From contig JAMPFU010000027.1 of the NCBI GenBank assembly GCA_023664385.1, forward strand, positions 1 to 43,248: 43,248 bases of DNA. The letters run 5' to 3'. The position numbers and the translations under genes are program-made. Each line of letters opens with the position of its first letter. The first letter of the stretch is position 1. Source of the DNA: Clostridium sp. Its GTDB lineage: Bacteria; Bacillota; Clostridia; Lachnospirales; Lachnospiraceae. The notes under the pieces are model-generated. The model searched no databases, was not told the origin of the DNA, and was given only the letters and a program-made list of their open reading frames with translations. Below are positions 15,328 through 23,995 of this stretch, piece by piece.

Positions 15328-15357
15328 ATGGAAAAAATATACCGTGGAGGTGTGTTT

Positions 15358-16563
15358 ATGTTAATTGAACGCAAAGAATATCTTAACAAACTCATTGCTT
15401 TTAAAGACAAACAGCTCATTAAAGTCATCACAGGAATCAGACGATGTGGGAAATCTACGCTTTTGGAAATGTATCAGAACTATCTTCTTGGTCATGAAAT
15501 TTTGCCAGAACAAATTATTGCTTTGAATTTTGAAGATTTTGATAATGAAGAACTCAAAGACGGAGCAAAGCTTCATTCTTATATCAAAGAACGTTTAGTG
15601 CCAGAAAAAATGACTTATATTTTTTTGGATGAGGTTCACCATATTGACAATTTCCCAAGGGTTGTTGATAGTCTTTATATCAAGAAAGGCGTTGATTTGT
15701 ATATTACTGGATCAAATGCTTATATGCTATCAAGTGAGATTGCAACTTTGATTTCAGGACGGTATGTGCAGATTGAAATGTTACCCCTTTCGTTTAAGGA
15801 ATATGTCGAGAGTACTGGAAACGAAAATGATCTTGCGAGAAAGTACACAGGCTATCTTGAAAACAGTTCTTTTCCCTATACGCTTGAGCTTGCAGATCAA
15901 CCGAGAGAGATTCGGGATTATTTGGAGGGGCTTTTTAACACAATTGTGGTAAAAGATATTACGCAACGAAAGAAAATCACAGATACGATGATGCTTAGAA
16001 GTGTTTTGAGGTTTCTCTTTGATAATATTGGAAATCCGTTGTCCTCCAAGAAAATTGCAGATACTATGACCTCTGACGGGCGGAAAATAGATGTTAAAAC
16101 CGTTGAAAAATATATTGAGGCTTTAATGGAAAGCTATGTGGTCTATGAGGCAAAGCGGTATAACATTAAGGGAAAGCAATATTTAAAAACGCTTGAGAAG
16201 TATTATGTTGTTGATATAGGTATGCGATATATGCTTCTCGGCTCTCGTTCCGTGGATGTAGGTCATATTTTAGAGAATGTGGTCTATCTTGAACTTTTAC
16301 GGCGTGGCTATGATGTCTATGTAGGAAAGGTCGATGAGCTTGAAGTTGATTTTGTTGTGATGGATGGTAAAAGGACTGTTTACTATCAGGTGGCAGCTTC
16401 AGTAAGAGATGAAAAAACATTAAAGAGGGAACTTGCACCTCTCCAAAAGATTACGGATCACTATCCCAAATTCATTTTGACGCTTGATGAAGATCCGGAA
16501 GCTGATTATGAAGGTATCCGCCGGATTAACGCTTTGGATTGGTTGCTTGGGAAAATTGAATAA
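15358..16563 (+). CDS. AAA+ ATPase with DUF4143 domain
   Basis: A 401-residue member of the AAA_14-DUF4143 family. The Walker A motif GIRRCGKSTLLE is at residues 21-32 and the Walker B YIFLDEVHH near residue 90, followed by the sensor-like LYITGSNAYML. The C-terminal DUF4143 domain includes VVYLELLRRGYDVYVG and EVDFVV, resembling a PD-(D/E)XK-type fold with E and K positions partly kept. ATG 15358 is preferred because GTGGAGGTG lies ahead; an ATG at 15328 falls on the promoter. The family is widespread in gut bacteria and archaea, but its role is unknown. Monocistronic. Confidence 0.9.
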   Translation: MLIERKEYLNKLIAFKDKQLIKVITGIRRCGKSTLLEMYQNYLLGHEILPEQIIALNFEDFDNEELKDGAKLHSYIKERLVPEKMTYIFLDEVHHIDNFPRVVDSLYIKKGVDLYITGSNAYMLSSEIATLISGRYVQIEMLPLSFKEYVESTGNENDLARKYTGYLENSSFPYTLELADQPREIRDYLEGLFNTIVVKDITQRKKITDTMMLRSVLRFLFDNIGNPLSSKKIADTMTSDGRKIDVKTVEKYIEALMESYVVYEAKRYNIKGKQYLKTLEKYYVVDIGMRYMLLGSRSVDVGHILENVVYLELLRRGYDVYVGKVDELEVDFVVMDGKRTVYYQVAASVRDEKTLKRELAPLQKITDHYPKFILTLDEDPEADYEGIRRINALDWLLGKIE

Positions 16564-16657
16564 TTAATAAATTATATTGCCTTTTTTTAGCATTTTGTAT
16601 ATAATATATTGTAGTATATTGAGCGGATTTTACAACGTCAGGAAGGAGGATGAGCGT

Positions 16658-17374
16658 ATGAGCATTAGCGGTATAAATGCATCGAAAAATGTATCGGCAG
16701 TGCAGATGGTAAAGCAGGAACCGGTGGATGCCATAAGCAAAAGCATTGAGAATGAAATTTCAGATGTCCAAAGACAGAGGCAGCAGGTATCTAAGCAGGA
16801 TTTGTCTGCCGATGAGAAGATGAAAAAGCGTCGGGAGCTTCAGCAGGAGATTAGCAGGCTGAATAATCAGTTAAGACAGCGTCAGGCAGAGACACGGAGA
16901 AAGCAGAACCAAGAGGAAGCGGCAAAAGAGCGTGATACAGAAAACGTAAAGGCTGACGATGAGAAAAAGGTACAGCTTTCAACCTCAAAAAAGGATGAAA
17001 CAAAGGAAAAGGAAACGGAAAGCAAAACCGTTGAAATGCAGGATGCAAAAAAGGAGCGGGGTACGGAGCAAAAGGTTGTTTCGGCAGAGACCGTTGCTTC
17101 CCAAAGCAGATTGCAGAAGGTGGTTGTGTCAGGCATACGAAACGACATAAGAATATTGAAGGGTGAAATCAAGCAGGATAAGGCGAGAGGAGAAAATGTG
17201 GACGACAAGAAGGAGCAGCTTGAAAAGAGCCGAAACAGATTACGTCGTGCGTCCACAGGAGAGCTTACCAGCAAAGCCCAAAAGGACAGCAACGATATTA
17301 AGGTAAGCAATACAAACTATTCGAAAGAGAAAAATAATATTGAGAGGCAGAATTTTAATATCTCTTTCAGTTAA
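16658..17374 (+). CDS. Coiled-coil protein of unknown function
   Basis: A 238-residue, highly charged protein with no recognised domain. Residues 30-115 and 150-215 are rich in Glu, Lys, Arg and Gln with heptad patterning, so long coiled coils are likely. The beginning (MSISGINASKNVSAVQMVKQ) resembles the N-terminal tags of flagellar-hook or rod-associated proteins, but this is only an impression. The start at 16658 is preceded by AAGGAGGATGAGCGT. No signal peptide or membrane segment. A dispersed-type hairpin follows at 17385. Confidence 0.7.
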   Translation: MSISGINASKNVSAVQMVKQEPVDAISKSIENEISDVQRQRQQVSKQDLSADEKMKKRRELQQEISRLNNQLRQRQAETRRKQNQEEAAKERDTENVKADDEKKVQLSTSKKDETKEKETESKTVEMQDAKKERGTEQKVVSAETVASQSRLQKVVVSGIRNDIRILKGEIKQDKARGENVDDKKEQLEKSRNRLRRASTGELTSKAQKDSNDIKVSNTNYSKEKNNIERQNFNISFS

Positions 17375-17384
17375 GAAAAAACGA

Positions 17385-17441
17385 GAGGCTGCCACACTAG
17401 ACCTGCATACATGAATCATGCGGGCTTGGTGCGACAGCCTC
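17385..17441 (+). repeat. Dispersed GAGGCTG hairpin
   Basis: GAGGCTGCCAC and GTGCGACAGCCTC pair imperfectly around an inner stem (GCATACATGAATCATGC). No T tract follows. It is a member of the family seen at 8553, 25246 and 43166. Confidence 0.65.
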
Positions 17442-17480
17442 ACGATATGATATGCGAAAACACATATGGGAGGATAAAAA

Positions 17481-18170
17481 ATGGATTTTACAAATTATCC
17501 AAATATTGCAATGATAGATGCAAAGCTTGGGGGAGCGAAGCAGACTATGTTTAACAAGAAGGCATTTGCAAAGGCAGAGGAGCAATGGACGAGGCTTGGA
17601 CATGAAATGATTGCCCAAATTAATTATGAAGCACAGTCGGCACTACAGGTGCTTTCTTCTTTTGTTATGCCGTCAGCAGTCATTTGTATGGAGGCACGTG
17701 TGCTGAACGTGCTGCCTGTCAATGATATTATATGGGTCTATGGATATGTTGTAAAAAATTCCATGAACTTAATTCCGACGACAAAGGAGCATTATGTAAG
17801 GGTAATGACCCGTACAGGTGATGTTCATGTATTGGGAATGAAATCCACAGGTGGATTTTCCAAGAAGGATATTACAGGTGATATCGTTAATCAGATTGCT
17901 TCAATCCTTTCAAGGACACGTCCGGGAATCCTTTTTGGTTATTCAGATGAAATTGCAGGTGCAGTTCAACAAAACCTGCAATTTAAAATAATAATGCATA
18001 TGGCAATGCTCCGAACGGGGGCAATATGTAGAGGGGGAAAGCTGCATGTCCGAAATGTTAATTGCATTTATCATATGGTGTGCCGTAGGCGTGCTGTTTA
18101 TCGGTATTGGCATTTTTGCATTTGCTGCCCAAAGACCGGTTGGCTTTTGGGCAAACGCAAAAATGTTTGA
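17481..18170 (+). CDS. Hypothetical protein, probably frameshifted at the C-terminus
   Basis: Open for 229 residues, but only the first 170 or so look like a native protein: MDFTNYPNIAMIDAKLGGAK, an inner beta-rich part (VLNVLPVNDIIWVYGYVVKN; VRVMTRTGDVHVLG) and SRTRPGILFGY. After LQFK the frame becomes Cys/Arg-rich and overlaps the next gene by 125 bp. If the AAAA run at 17985-17988 had one more A, the protein would end NNNAYGNAPNGGNM with TAG at 18029-18031, directly before the next gene's ribosome binding site. That fit strongly suggests a one-base loss or a sequence error. Start ATG 17481 follows GGGAGGA. I do not recognise the family. Confidence 0.72.
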   Translation: MDFTNYPNIAMIDAKLGGAKQTMFNKKAFAKAEEQWTRLGHEMIAQINYEAQSALQVLSSFVMPSAVICMEARVLNVLPVNDIIWVYGYVVKNSMNLIPTTKEHYVRVMTRTGDVHVLGMKSTGGFSKKDITGDIVNQIASILSRTRPGILFGYSDEIAGAVQQNLQFKIIMHMAMLRTGAICRGGKLHVRNVNCIYHMVCRRRAVYRYWHFCICCPKTGWLLGKRKNV

Positions 18171-18375
18171 GGTAACAGATGTAAAAAAATACAACAAAGC
18201 ATGCGGTATTATGTGGTGTATTTTTGGGCTTGTATTCATAGCACTTGGAATCCCTATGCTTGCAGGACAAAATTCACCTATGATAATGTTATCCGTCATT
18301 GGCGTAATGGCGGAGGTGATTGTCACGGCTGTAATTTATACGCTGGTTATCGAGAAAAAATATCGGAAAAATTAA
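18046..18375 (+). CDS. Small membrane protein (DUF3784-like)
   Basis: A 109-residue protein with three hydrophobic segments (about residues 5-27, 52-70 and 77-100) and the loop PVGFWANAKMFEVTDVKKYN, which is typical of a small clostridial membrane family similar to DUF3784. Function unknown. Start ATG 18046 has AGAGGGGG nine bases upstream. It probably forms a two-gene unit with the preceding frame. Confidence 0.78.
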   Translation: MSEMLIAFIIWCAVGVLFIGIGIFAFAAQRPVGFWANAKMFEVTDVKKYNKACGIMWCIFGLVFIALGIPMLAGQNSPMIMLSVIGVMAEVIVTAVIYTLVIEKKYRKN

Positions 18376-18407
18376 GTTGTAATTAGAAAAAATAGTGTAT
18401 ACTAAAT

Positions 18408-18515
18408 ATAGTGGGTGATGCACAGCCCTTAAGTGAGCGAGTTAGCAGATGGCAGGGACTGCTTTTCAAATACCACTGGTCAGATAATCGGCAGGTGGTA
18501 TTTTTTGTTTTTCAT
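18408..18515 (+). ncRNA. Candidate small RNA or leader
   Basis: A TATACT -10-like box precedes position 18408. The putative transcript has a stem CAG-CCCT/AGGG-A-CTG and then a strong terminator: AAATACCAC (about 18476) pairs with GTGGTATTT (18495-18503), ending in TTTTTT. Stable folding plus terminator before the next short gene suggests a small RNA or an attenuated leader. I do not recognise the class. Confidence 0.35.
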
Positions 18516-18530
18516 AGAGGAGAAAAACAT

Positions 18531-18644
18531 ATGGGTTATCCTGTAGTAAACTTTGTTGAAACAGGAGAAAACATTAATAGAATAAGAAGGGAAAAGATAA
18601 TTACAAAAAACTCAGTTTATGGTAGAATATGCGTAAACGAATAA
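18531..18644 (+). pseudogene. Truncated HTH regulator remnant
   Basis: ATG 18531, after AGAGGAGA, encodes 37 residues beginning MGYPVVNFVETGENINRIRR. This is the start of a clostridial XRE-type regulator (TGENI-RLR-EKG), but the HTH helices are missing and the rest (ITKNSVYGRICVNE) is not family-like. It is probably a deletion remnant. Confidence 0.55.
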
Positions 18645-18673
18645 TATCAAAATAGCTGCGAAGGAGATGTTTT

Positions 18674-20059
18674 ATGGGAATCACATCGGCAATTATGGTG
18701 CCTCACCCACCGCTGATTATACCATAGATTGGCAGGGGAAAGGAAAATGGAATAGAAAAAACAATTCATGCATATCACGAGGCGGCAAGACAGCTTGCAG
18801 AACACAAGCCCGAAACAATCGTGCTTATTTCGCCGCATCAGACTTTGTATTCAGATTATTTTCATATTTCGCCGGGAAGTAGTGCAAAAGGGGATTTTGG
18901 CAGTTTTATGGCAGGGCAGGTGAAGATGGAGGTATCCTACGACACGGAGTTTGTAAAGGAGCTTTGCACATTTGCAGATGACAGGGACATTCCGGCGGGA
19001 ACCTTGGGCGAGCGTGACAAGAGCTTAGACCACGGTACGATGGTGCCCCTATATTTTGTAAATCAGTATTGGAAAGAGTACAAGCTTGTGAGGATTGGTC
19101 TTTCTGGAATGCCTCTTGTCATGCACTATGAGCTTGGACAGTGTATCAAGATGGCTGCAGATAAGCTTGGCAGAAATACTGCAATTATTGCAAGTGGTGA
19201 TTTGTCGCATAAGCTTACGGAGGATGGACCTTACGGCTACAGTAAGGAAGGTCCTGAATACGATAGCAGGGTGATGGATGTAATGGAACGGGCTGCATTT
19301 CGTGAGTTGCTTGAATTTTCAGAAGATTTTATGGAGCGTGCGGCAGAGTGCGGGCACCGTTCCTTTGTCATAATGGCAGGTGCACTTGATGAAAGGGCTG
19401 TGGAGGTTAAGCGGCTTTCGTATGAGGGACCATTTGGCGTTGGTTACGGCATATGCACATACGAGCCTAAGGGACAGGACAGCGGACGAAGCTTTAAACA
19501 GCAATTTGAAAGTGGGCTGCAGGCAAGGCTTGCCGAACAGAGAAAAAATGAAGATGTCTATGTAAGTCTTGCAAGAAGGACGATAGAGGAATATGTAACT
19601 ACGGGTAAAATGCCTGATGTGCCAAATGAGCTTCCGGACGAAATGCGGGAGAAACAGGCAGGCGTTTTTGTTTCAATAAAAAAGGATGGAAGGCTTAGAG
19701 GCTGCATCGGAACCATAGAAGCAACACAAAGCTCCATAGCGAAGGAAATTGTTGCAAATGCCATAAGTGCAGCTACACGTGACCCGAGATTTTCGCCTAT
19801 CAAACAGGCTGAGCTGCCGTGGCTTACGATAAGCGTGGATGTTTTGGGAGATACGGAAAAAATATCCTCTGCGAATGAGCTTGATGTAAAACGCTACGGC
19901 GTTATCGTTACAAGGGGAAGAAGGCGAGGACTTCTGCTTCCTAATCTTGAAGGCGTAGATACTGTGGAGGAACAGCTTGCCATTGCAAAGCAGAAGGCAG
20001 GCATTGATGAGGAGGAGCCGGTGGAGCTGGAACGGTTTGAGGTAGTGAGACATTATTGA
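18674..20059 (+). pseudogene. amrA: AmmeMemoRadiSam protein A with N-terminal dioxygenase-like domain, in-frame TAG
   Basis: The frame encodes about 461 residues: an N-terminal class III extradiol dioxygenase/MEMO-like domain (IMVPHPPLIIP, LISPHQTLYSDYFHISPG, IIASGDLSHKL, GHRSF) and a C-terminal AMMECR1 domain (AGVFVSIKKDGRLRGCIGT, AATRDPRFSP). ATG 18674 is ideally placed after AAGGAG. TAG at 18725-18727 is codon 18, where relatives have Glu before IGRG. Reading in the same frame continues without any other lesion. A downstream GTG at 18821 could give a 412-residue product lacking the conserved VPHPP histidine. The next gene is the partner radical SAM enzyme, so the locus is AmmeMemoRadiSam. 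The pathway's chemistry is not established. Confidence 0.85.
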
Positions 20060-20066
20060 TAATTGT

Positions 20067-20091
20067 GTCAAGTTTTCCCTGAAAACTTGAC
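20067..20091 (+). other. Perfect intercistronic hairpin
   Basis: GTCAAGTTTTC (20067-20077) and GAAAACTTGAC (20081-20091) form an 11-bp stem with a 3-base loop, directly before the GAGAGGAGG of the radical SAM gene. No T tract follows, so it may affect mRNA stability or translation rather than termination. Confidence 0.7.
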
Positions 20092-20107
20092 ATGAGAGGA
20101 GGAATCT

Positions 20108-20935
20108 ATGGAAGCAACCTGTGATGTATGTTTTCATCATTGCAAGCTGAAAAATGGAGCGAGGGGGCTTTGCAGGGCAAGGAAAAATGAGAATGGAAAA
20201 ATTATCTGTGAAAATTACGGACGCATAACCTCCATGGCACTTGACCCAATTGAAAAAAAGCCCCTTAAAATGTTTTGCAGGGGCAGTAAAATTTTGTCTG
20301 TGGGAAGCTACGGCTGCAACCTGCGGTGTCCCTTCTGTCAAAACCACGAAATCTCAATGGCAGGGCAGGAGGATATCGGAACGAGATATATTTCACCCAA
20401 GGAGCTTGTGAATGAGGCACTTTATTATGAAAAAATAGGGAATATCGGAATTGCGTTTACCTACAATGAGCCTCTGATAAGCTGGGAGTATGTCCTTGAC
20501 ACATCAAGGCTTTTACATGAGCAAAATATGAAATCTGTGCTTGTGACAAATGGTACTGTGTCGCTTCCTGTCATGGAAACGCTTTTGCCGTACATTGATG
20601 CCATGAATATAGATTTAAAGGGTTTTCGGGATGAATATTATGGGAAGCTTGGTGGGAGCTTGGATGCGGTCAAGGACGTTATTCAATGTGCGGCAGCGGC
20701 ATGTCATGTGGAGCTTACAACGCTTATTGTGTCAAATGAAAATGATGCGTTAGGGGAAATGGAGGAGGAAGCAAAGTGGATTGCATCGGTAAGTGACAGC
20801 ATACCGCTTCATGTTACACGCTTCTTTCCAAACTATCATATGCAGGACAGGGGTGCTACAGATGTGAAAAGGGTGTATGAGCTGAAGGCTGTCGCAGAAA
20901 GATATTTGAAAAATGTTTTTGTAGGAAATTGCTAG
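20108..20935 (+). CDS. amrS: AmmeMemoRadiSam system radical SAM enzyme
   Basis: A 275-residue radical SAM enzyme related to pyruvate formate-lyase activase. Cys70, Cys74 and Cys77 (CNLRCPFC) form the [4Fe-4S]/SAM motif. Four further Cys near the N-terminus (CDVCFHHC and GLC) form a metal-binding knuckle typical of AmrS. IAFTYNEPLI and MNIDLKGF are PFL-activase-like SAM and beta-barrel segments. Start ATG 20108 follows GAGGAGG. It follows the AMMECR1 gene by 48 bases; these proteins are consistently linked, but their substrate is unknown. The RNA repair gene begins 12 bases after its stop. Confidence 0.93.
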   Translation: MEATCDVCFHHCKLKNGARGLCRARKNENGKIICENYGRITSMALDPIEKKPLKMFCRGSKILSVGSYGCNLRCPFCQNHEISMAGQEDIGTRYISPKELVNEALYYEKIGNIGIAFTYNEPLISWEYVLDTSRLLHEQNMKSVLVTNGTVSLPVMETLLPYIDAMNIDLKGFRDEYYGKLGGSLDAVKDVIQCAAAACHVELTTLIVSNENDALGEMEEEAKWIASVSDSIPLHVTRFFPNYHMQDRGATDVKRVYELKAVAERYLKNVFVGNC

Positions 20936-20946
20936 AGGAGGATGTT

Positions 20947-23130
20947 ATGAGAATTTTATTATTGCTGCGTGGCTCTGCCGGCTGTGGTAAGTCTACGTGG
21001 ATTGAAGAAAATGGATTGAAGCCCTATGCACTTTCGGCTGACGATATAAGGCTTTTATGTCAAAGTCCTATTTTGCAGGTGGATGGAAGCAGAGGTATTA
21101 GCCAGGATAATGAAAGCGTTGTGTGGAAAACGCTTTACAGCCTGCTTGAGACAAGGATGCAGCGTGGGGAATTTACTGTAATTGATGCGACAAACTCAAA
21201 AAGAACGGAAATGAACAAGTATAAGGAGATGTGTGCCGCATACAGGTATAGAATTTTTTGTGTTGACTTTACGGACATTCCCATTGATGAGGTAAAGAGA
21301 AGAAATGCAGAACGAGATGTGTACAAGCGGGTTTCCGATGCTGTTATTGACAGAATGTACGCAAGATTTGCAACGCAGAAAATTCCGTCAGGCATTACCG
21401 TTATCAGACCTGATGAATTGGATAAAATATGGCTGAAAATGATTGATTTGTCGGAATTTAAAAAAATACACCATATCGGAGACATTCATGGATGCAATAC
21501 TGCACTGCAAAAATATATTTCCGACAATGGCGGTATCAAGGAGGACGAGTTTTACATATTTGTGGGAGACTACATTGACAGAGGCATAGAAAATGTCGAG
21601 GTGCTGGAATTTCTGCTTTCCATTAAGGACAGAAAAAATGTGCTGATGCTTGAGGGAAACCATGAAAGATGGCTGTGGTATTGGGCGAACGAAAGCACGG
21701 GCAGGTCAAGGGAATTTGAAATGGTTACACGTCCTGCTCTTGAGGCGTCAAATATTGACAAAAAGGATATCAGGCAGCTTTACAGAAAATTTGGACAGTG
21801 TGCATATTACAAATATGGAGAAAATGTATATTTGGTAACGCATGCAGGACTTAGCACGATACCTGAAAATTTATCCCTTGTAGCTACGGAGCAGATGATA
21901 AAGGGTGTCGGCAGCTATAACGATTTTGAGCGGATTGCTGAAACCTTTTACGATACAACTCCGAAAAATTATTATCAGATACATGGACATAGAAATACGA
22001 AGCAGCTTCCTGTTTTGGTGAATGACAGGGTATTTAATTTGGAGGGGCAGGTTGAATTTGGTGGACATTTAAGATGCGTGCAGATTGACAAGGAGGGAGC
22101 ACATACATTTGAAATTAAAAATGATGTGTACAAAAGACCTGAAATAAATGAGGTGCAGTATGCAGGAACCGTAGCTGATATTATTGCGGCAATGAGAAGC
22201 AATGAGTACATTCAGGAAAAGAAATTTGGCAATATATCCTCCTTTAATTTTACAAGCAAGGCATTTTATGAAAAGGTTTGGAATGAGCAGACGACAAAGG
22301 CACGTGGTTTATATCTTGATACTGCGAAGGAAAAGGTTGCTGCAAGGGCATACGACAAATTTTTCAATGTAAATGAGCGTGAGGAAACAAGATTTGAACT
22401 GCTGCAGCACAAATTACAGTTCCCTGTTACTGCATACGTAAAGGAAAACGGATTTTTGGGAATTGTGAGCTATAACGAGTATGAGGACGACCTCTTTATT
22501 GCCACAAAGTCCACCATCGGAGGCGACTATGCAAAATGGCTGAAGGAAATGCTTTATGAAAAGGTGTCTGAGGAAAATCTTGATAAAATGAAGCAGTATA
22601 TTAAGGAGCATGATGTGTCCTTTGTATTCGAGTGTGTTGATATGGAGCATGACCCGCATATTATCGAGTACCCTGAAAATCATTTGTTCCTGCTTGATAT
22701 TATATATAATCAAATGAGCTTTGCGAAGTACGAGTATGAGGATATGTGCCATGTTGCAGGCCAGTTTGGACTTGAACACAAGGAACGGGCAGTCTGCATT
22801 GAAAGCTGGCAGGAATTTTATGATTGGTACTATGAGATTTTGGAGGAGGACTACGAGTATAATGGCAGGAAAATAGAGGGCTTTGTAATTGAGGATGTTA
22901 CAGGCTTCATGACAAAGCTGAAGCTTACCTATTATAATTTTTGGAAGTTTATGAGAAATGTGTCCCACGAGGCAATCAGAAAGGGATATATCATGAAAAC
23001 CTCGGCACTGATAACGCCCCTTGCAAATGAATATTATGCATGGGTAAGAACGCTGCATGATGCTGAGGATATTGAGAGCGTGCCAAGGGATATTTGTACC
23101 CTTAGAGCTATGTTTTATAATCGGCAGTAG
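20947..23130 (+). CDS. One-chain RNA end-repair enzyme: kinase, phosphatase, ligase
   Basis: A 727-residue protein with three modules. Residues 1-165 are a P-loop polynucleotide kinase (GSAGCGKSTW, Lys15). Residues 172-375 are a calcineurin-like phosphatase with all main motifs (D179-x-H, GDYIDRG at 207-213, GNHE at 237-240). Residues 475-700 look like an Rnl1-type RNA ligase: the nucleotidyl-accepting Lys499 in KENG, FVFECVD, EGFVIED (Glu644) and KLK (657-659). Together they would heal a 2',3'-cyclic phosphate/5'-OH RNA break and reseal it, as T4 Pnkp plus Rnl1 do. ATG 20947 is chosen for GAGGAGG upstream. It is in an operon with AmmeMemoRadiSam genes. No Hen1 methylase is nearby. Confidence 0.85.
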   Translation: MRILLLLRGSAGCGKSTWIEENGLKPYALSADDIRLLCQSPILQVDGSRGISQDNESVVWKTLYSLLETRMQRGEFTVIDATNSKRTEMNKYKEMCAAYRYRIFCVDFTDIPIDEVKRRNAERDVYKRVSDAVIDRMYARFATQKIPSGITVIRPDELDKIWLKMIDLSEFKKIHHIGDIHGCNTALQKYISDNGGIKEDEFYIFVGDYIDRGIENVEVLEFLLSIKDRKNVLMLEGNHERWLWYWANESTGRSREFEMVTRPALEASNIDKKDIRQLYRKFGQCAYYKYGENVYLVTHAGLSTIPENLSLVATEQMIKGVGSYNDFERIAETFYDTTPKNYYQIHGHRNTKQLPVLVNDRVFNLEGQVEFGGHLRCVQIDKEGAHTFEIKNDVYKRPEINEVQYAGTVADIIAAMRSNEYIQEKKFGNISSFNFTSKAFYEKVWNEQTTKARGLYLDTAKEKVAARAYDKFFNVNEREETRFELLQHKLQFPVTAYVKENGFLGIVSYNEYEDDLFIATKSTIGGDYAKWLKEMLYEKVSEENLDKMKQYIKEHDVSFVFECVDMEHDPHIIEYPENHLFLLDIIYNQMSFAKYEYEDMCHVAGQFGLEHKERAVCIESWQEFYDWYYEILEEDYEYNGRKIEGFVIEDVTGFMTKLKLTYYNFWKFMRNVSHEAIRKGYIMKTSALITPLANEYYAWVRTLHDAEDIESVPRDICTLRAMFYNRQ

Positions 23131-23245
23131 ACTGTTTTGTGGCACACGTGTTTATAAAAAACATTGCTAAAAGCTTTATTTGAATGTTGTGATACCAACA
23201 TACGGAGCTGCTCTAAGAAATGGATAATGACTGTGAGGGAAAGCT

Positions 23246-23995
23246 ATGACAACAAACAAAATCCGCTATTTGTATAGTGCCAAAACGGGCATTGAACTGA
23301 TTTTCTGCAAGCACTCAACCATATCCTACCCGTTGCATAACCACGTTTCCGTGCTGACAATTGGCATCATACTGGAAGGCTCTGTTGCCCTTACTACAAA
23401 TCAGGAAACAAGGGTTTGTAAGAAAAATGAAACCTTCGTCATATTCCCATATGTGCCGCATAGCATTTTGGCACATGAGTGTTATACCATGCTCAGCCTG
23501 TGCATTGGGAAGGATGTTGTAAGGAACGAGGATGTTGCCGTTATACAAAACCATATTACACATCTTCTGATGCAGGCTCTGAATATGGGGGAAATCAATC
23601 CGTATCAAATATTGCTGATACTAAAACGCTTGGAGGAGATTGTGGATTTTTCCGGTTGGCAGCTTGAAAATAATACGCCATATATCCACGCCTTAAAAAA
23701 ACAGTTGGAATTATATCCGGAATGTAAGCTTACTGTTGAGGAAATGGCACAAAATGCTTTCGTCAGCAAATATCACTTTATCAGAAGCTTCAAGGCAGAG
23801 GTCGGGCTTACGCCGCATCAGTTTCAAATACAGAACCGAATCCGCAAGGCACAGCGTTTAATCCACAAAGCCGAAACAATAACAGAAGTAGCCTTGACCA
23901 CGGGGTTTTGCGACCAAAGCCACTTCATAAAGCAATTTGAGAAATATGTAGGATTGCCGCCATCAACATACAAAATGTCCTCTGAAGCAATCTAG
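23246..23995 (+). CDS. AraC-family transcriptional regulator
   Basis: A 249-residue regulator. The N-terminal 110 residues form a cupin-type sensing domain (HNHVSVLTIGIILEG with a histidine pair; FVIFPYVPHS). The last 100 residues hold two HTH motifs: CKLTVEEMAQNAFVSKYHFI and EVALTTGFCDQSHFIKQF, followed by the family signature VGLPPSTYK. ATG 23246 follows GAGGGAAAG. The gene's end abuts the cupin gene on the other strand (stop codons adjacent), and this convergent pair may be functionally tied: sensor and effector. Ligand unknown. Confidence 0.92.
   Translation: MTTNKIRYLYSAKTGIELIFCKHSTISYPLHNHVSVLTIGIILEGSVALTTNQETRVCKKNETFVIFPYVPHSILAHECYTMLSLCIGKDVVRNEDVAVIQNHITHLLMQALNMGEINPYQILLILKRLEEIVDFSGWQLENNTPYIHALKKQLELYPECKLTVEEMAQNAFVSKYHFIRSFKAEVGLTPHQFQIQNRIRKAQRLIHKAETITEVALTTGFCDQSHFIKQFEKYVGLPPSTYKMSSEAI

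Larger units (their letters stand above)
15010..15357. other. Intergenic region with inverted repeats
   Basis: No gene. It has a small hairpin GGGCT-GCGAC-AGCCC at 15181-15195 and a 12-bp perfect inverted repeat at 15271-15300 overlapping the promoter of the downstream ATPase gene. Confidence 0.65.

Noticed and set aside
18725-18727. TAG in the AMMECR1 gene as a pyrrolysine codon
   Set aside because: The aligned residue in relatives is an ordinary Glu, and no pyl genes or context are visible in the window. A nonsense mutation or sequence error is simpler.
19673-20347. 224-residue minus-strand frame across the AMMECR1 and radical SAM genes
   Set aside because: It spans two conserved genes on the other strand and matches no protein family.
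20947-23130. A standard Hen1-Pnkp RNA repair pair
   Set aside because: No Hen1 methyltransferase gene is adjacent, and the ligase motifs look closer to the Rnl1 type than to the Pnkp C-terminal ligase.
22414-23145. 243-residue minus-strand frame opposite the RNA repair gene
   Set aside because: It is a shadow of a well-supported coding region and has no start signals.
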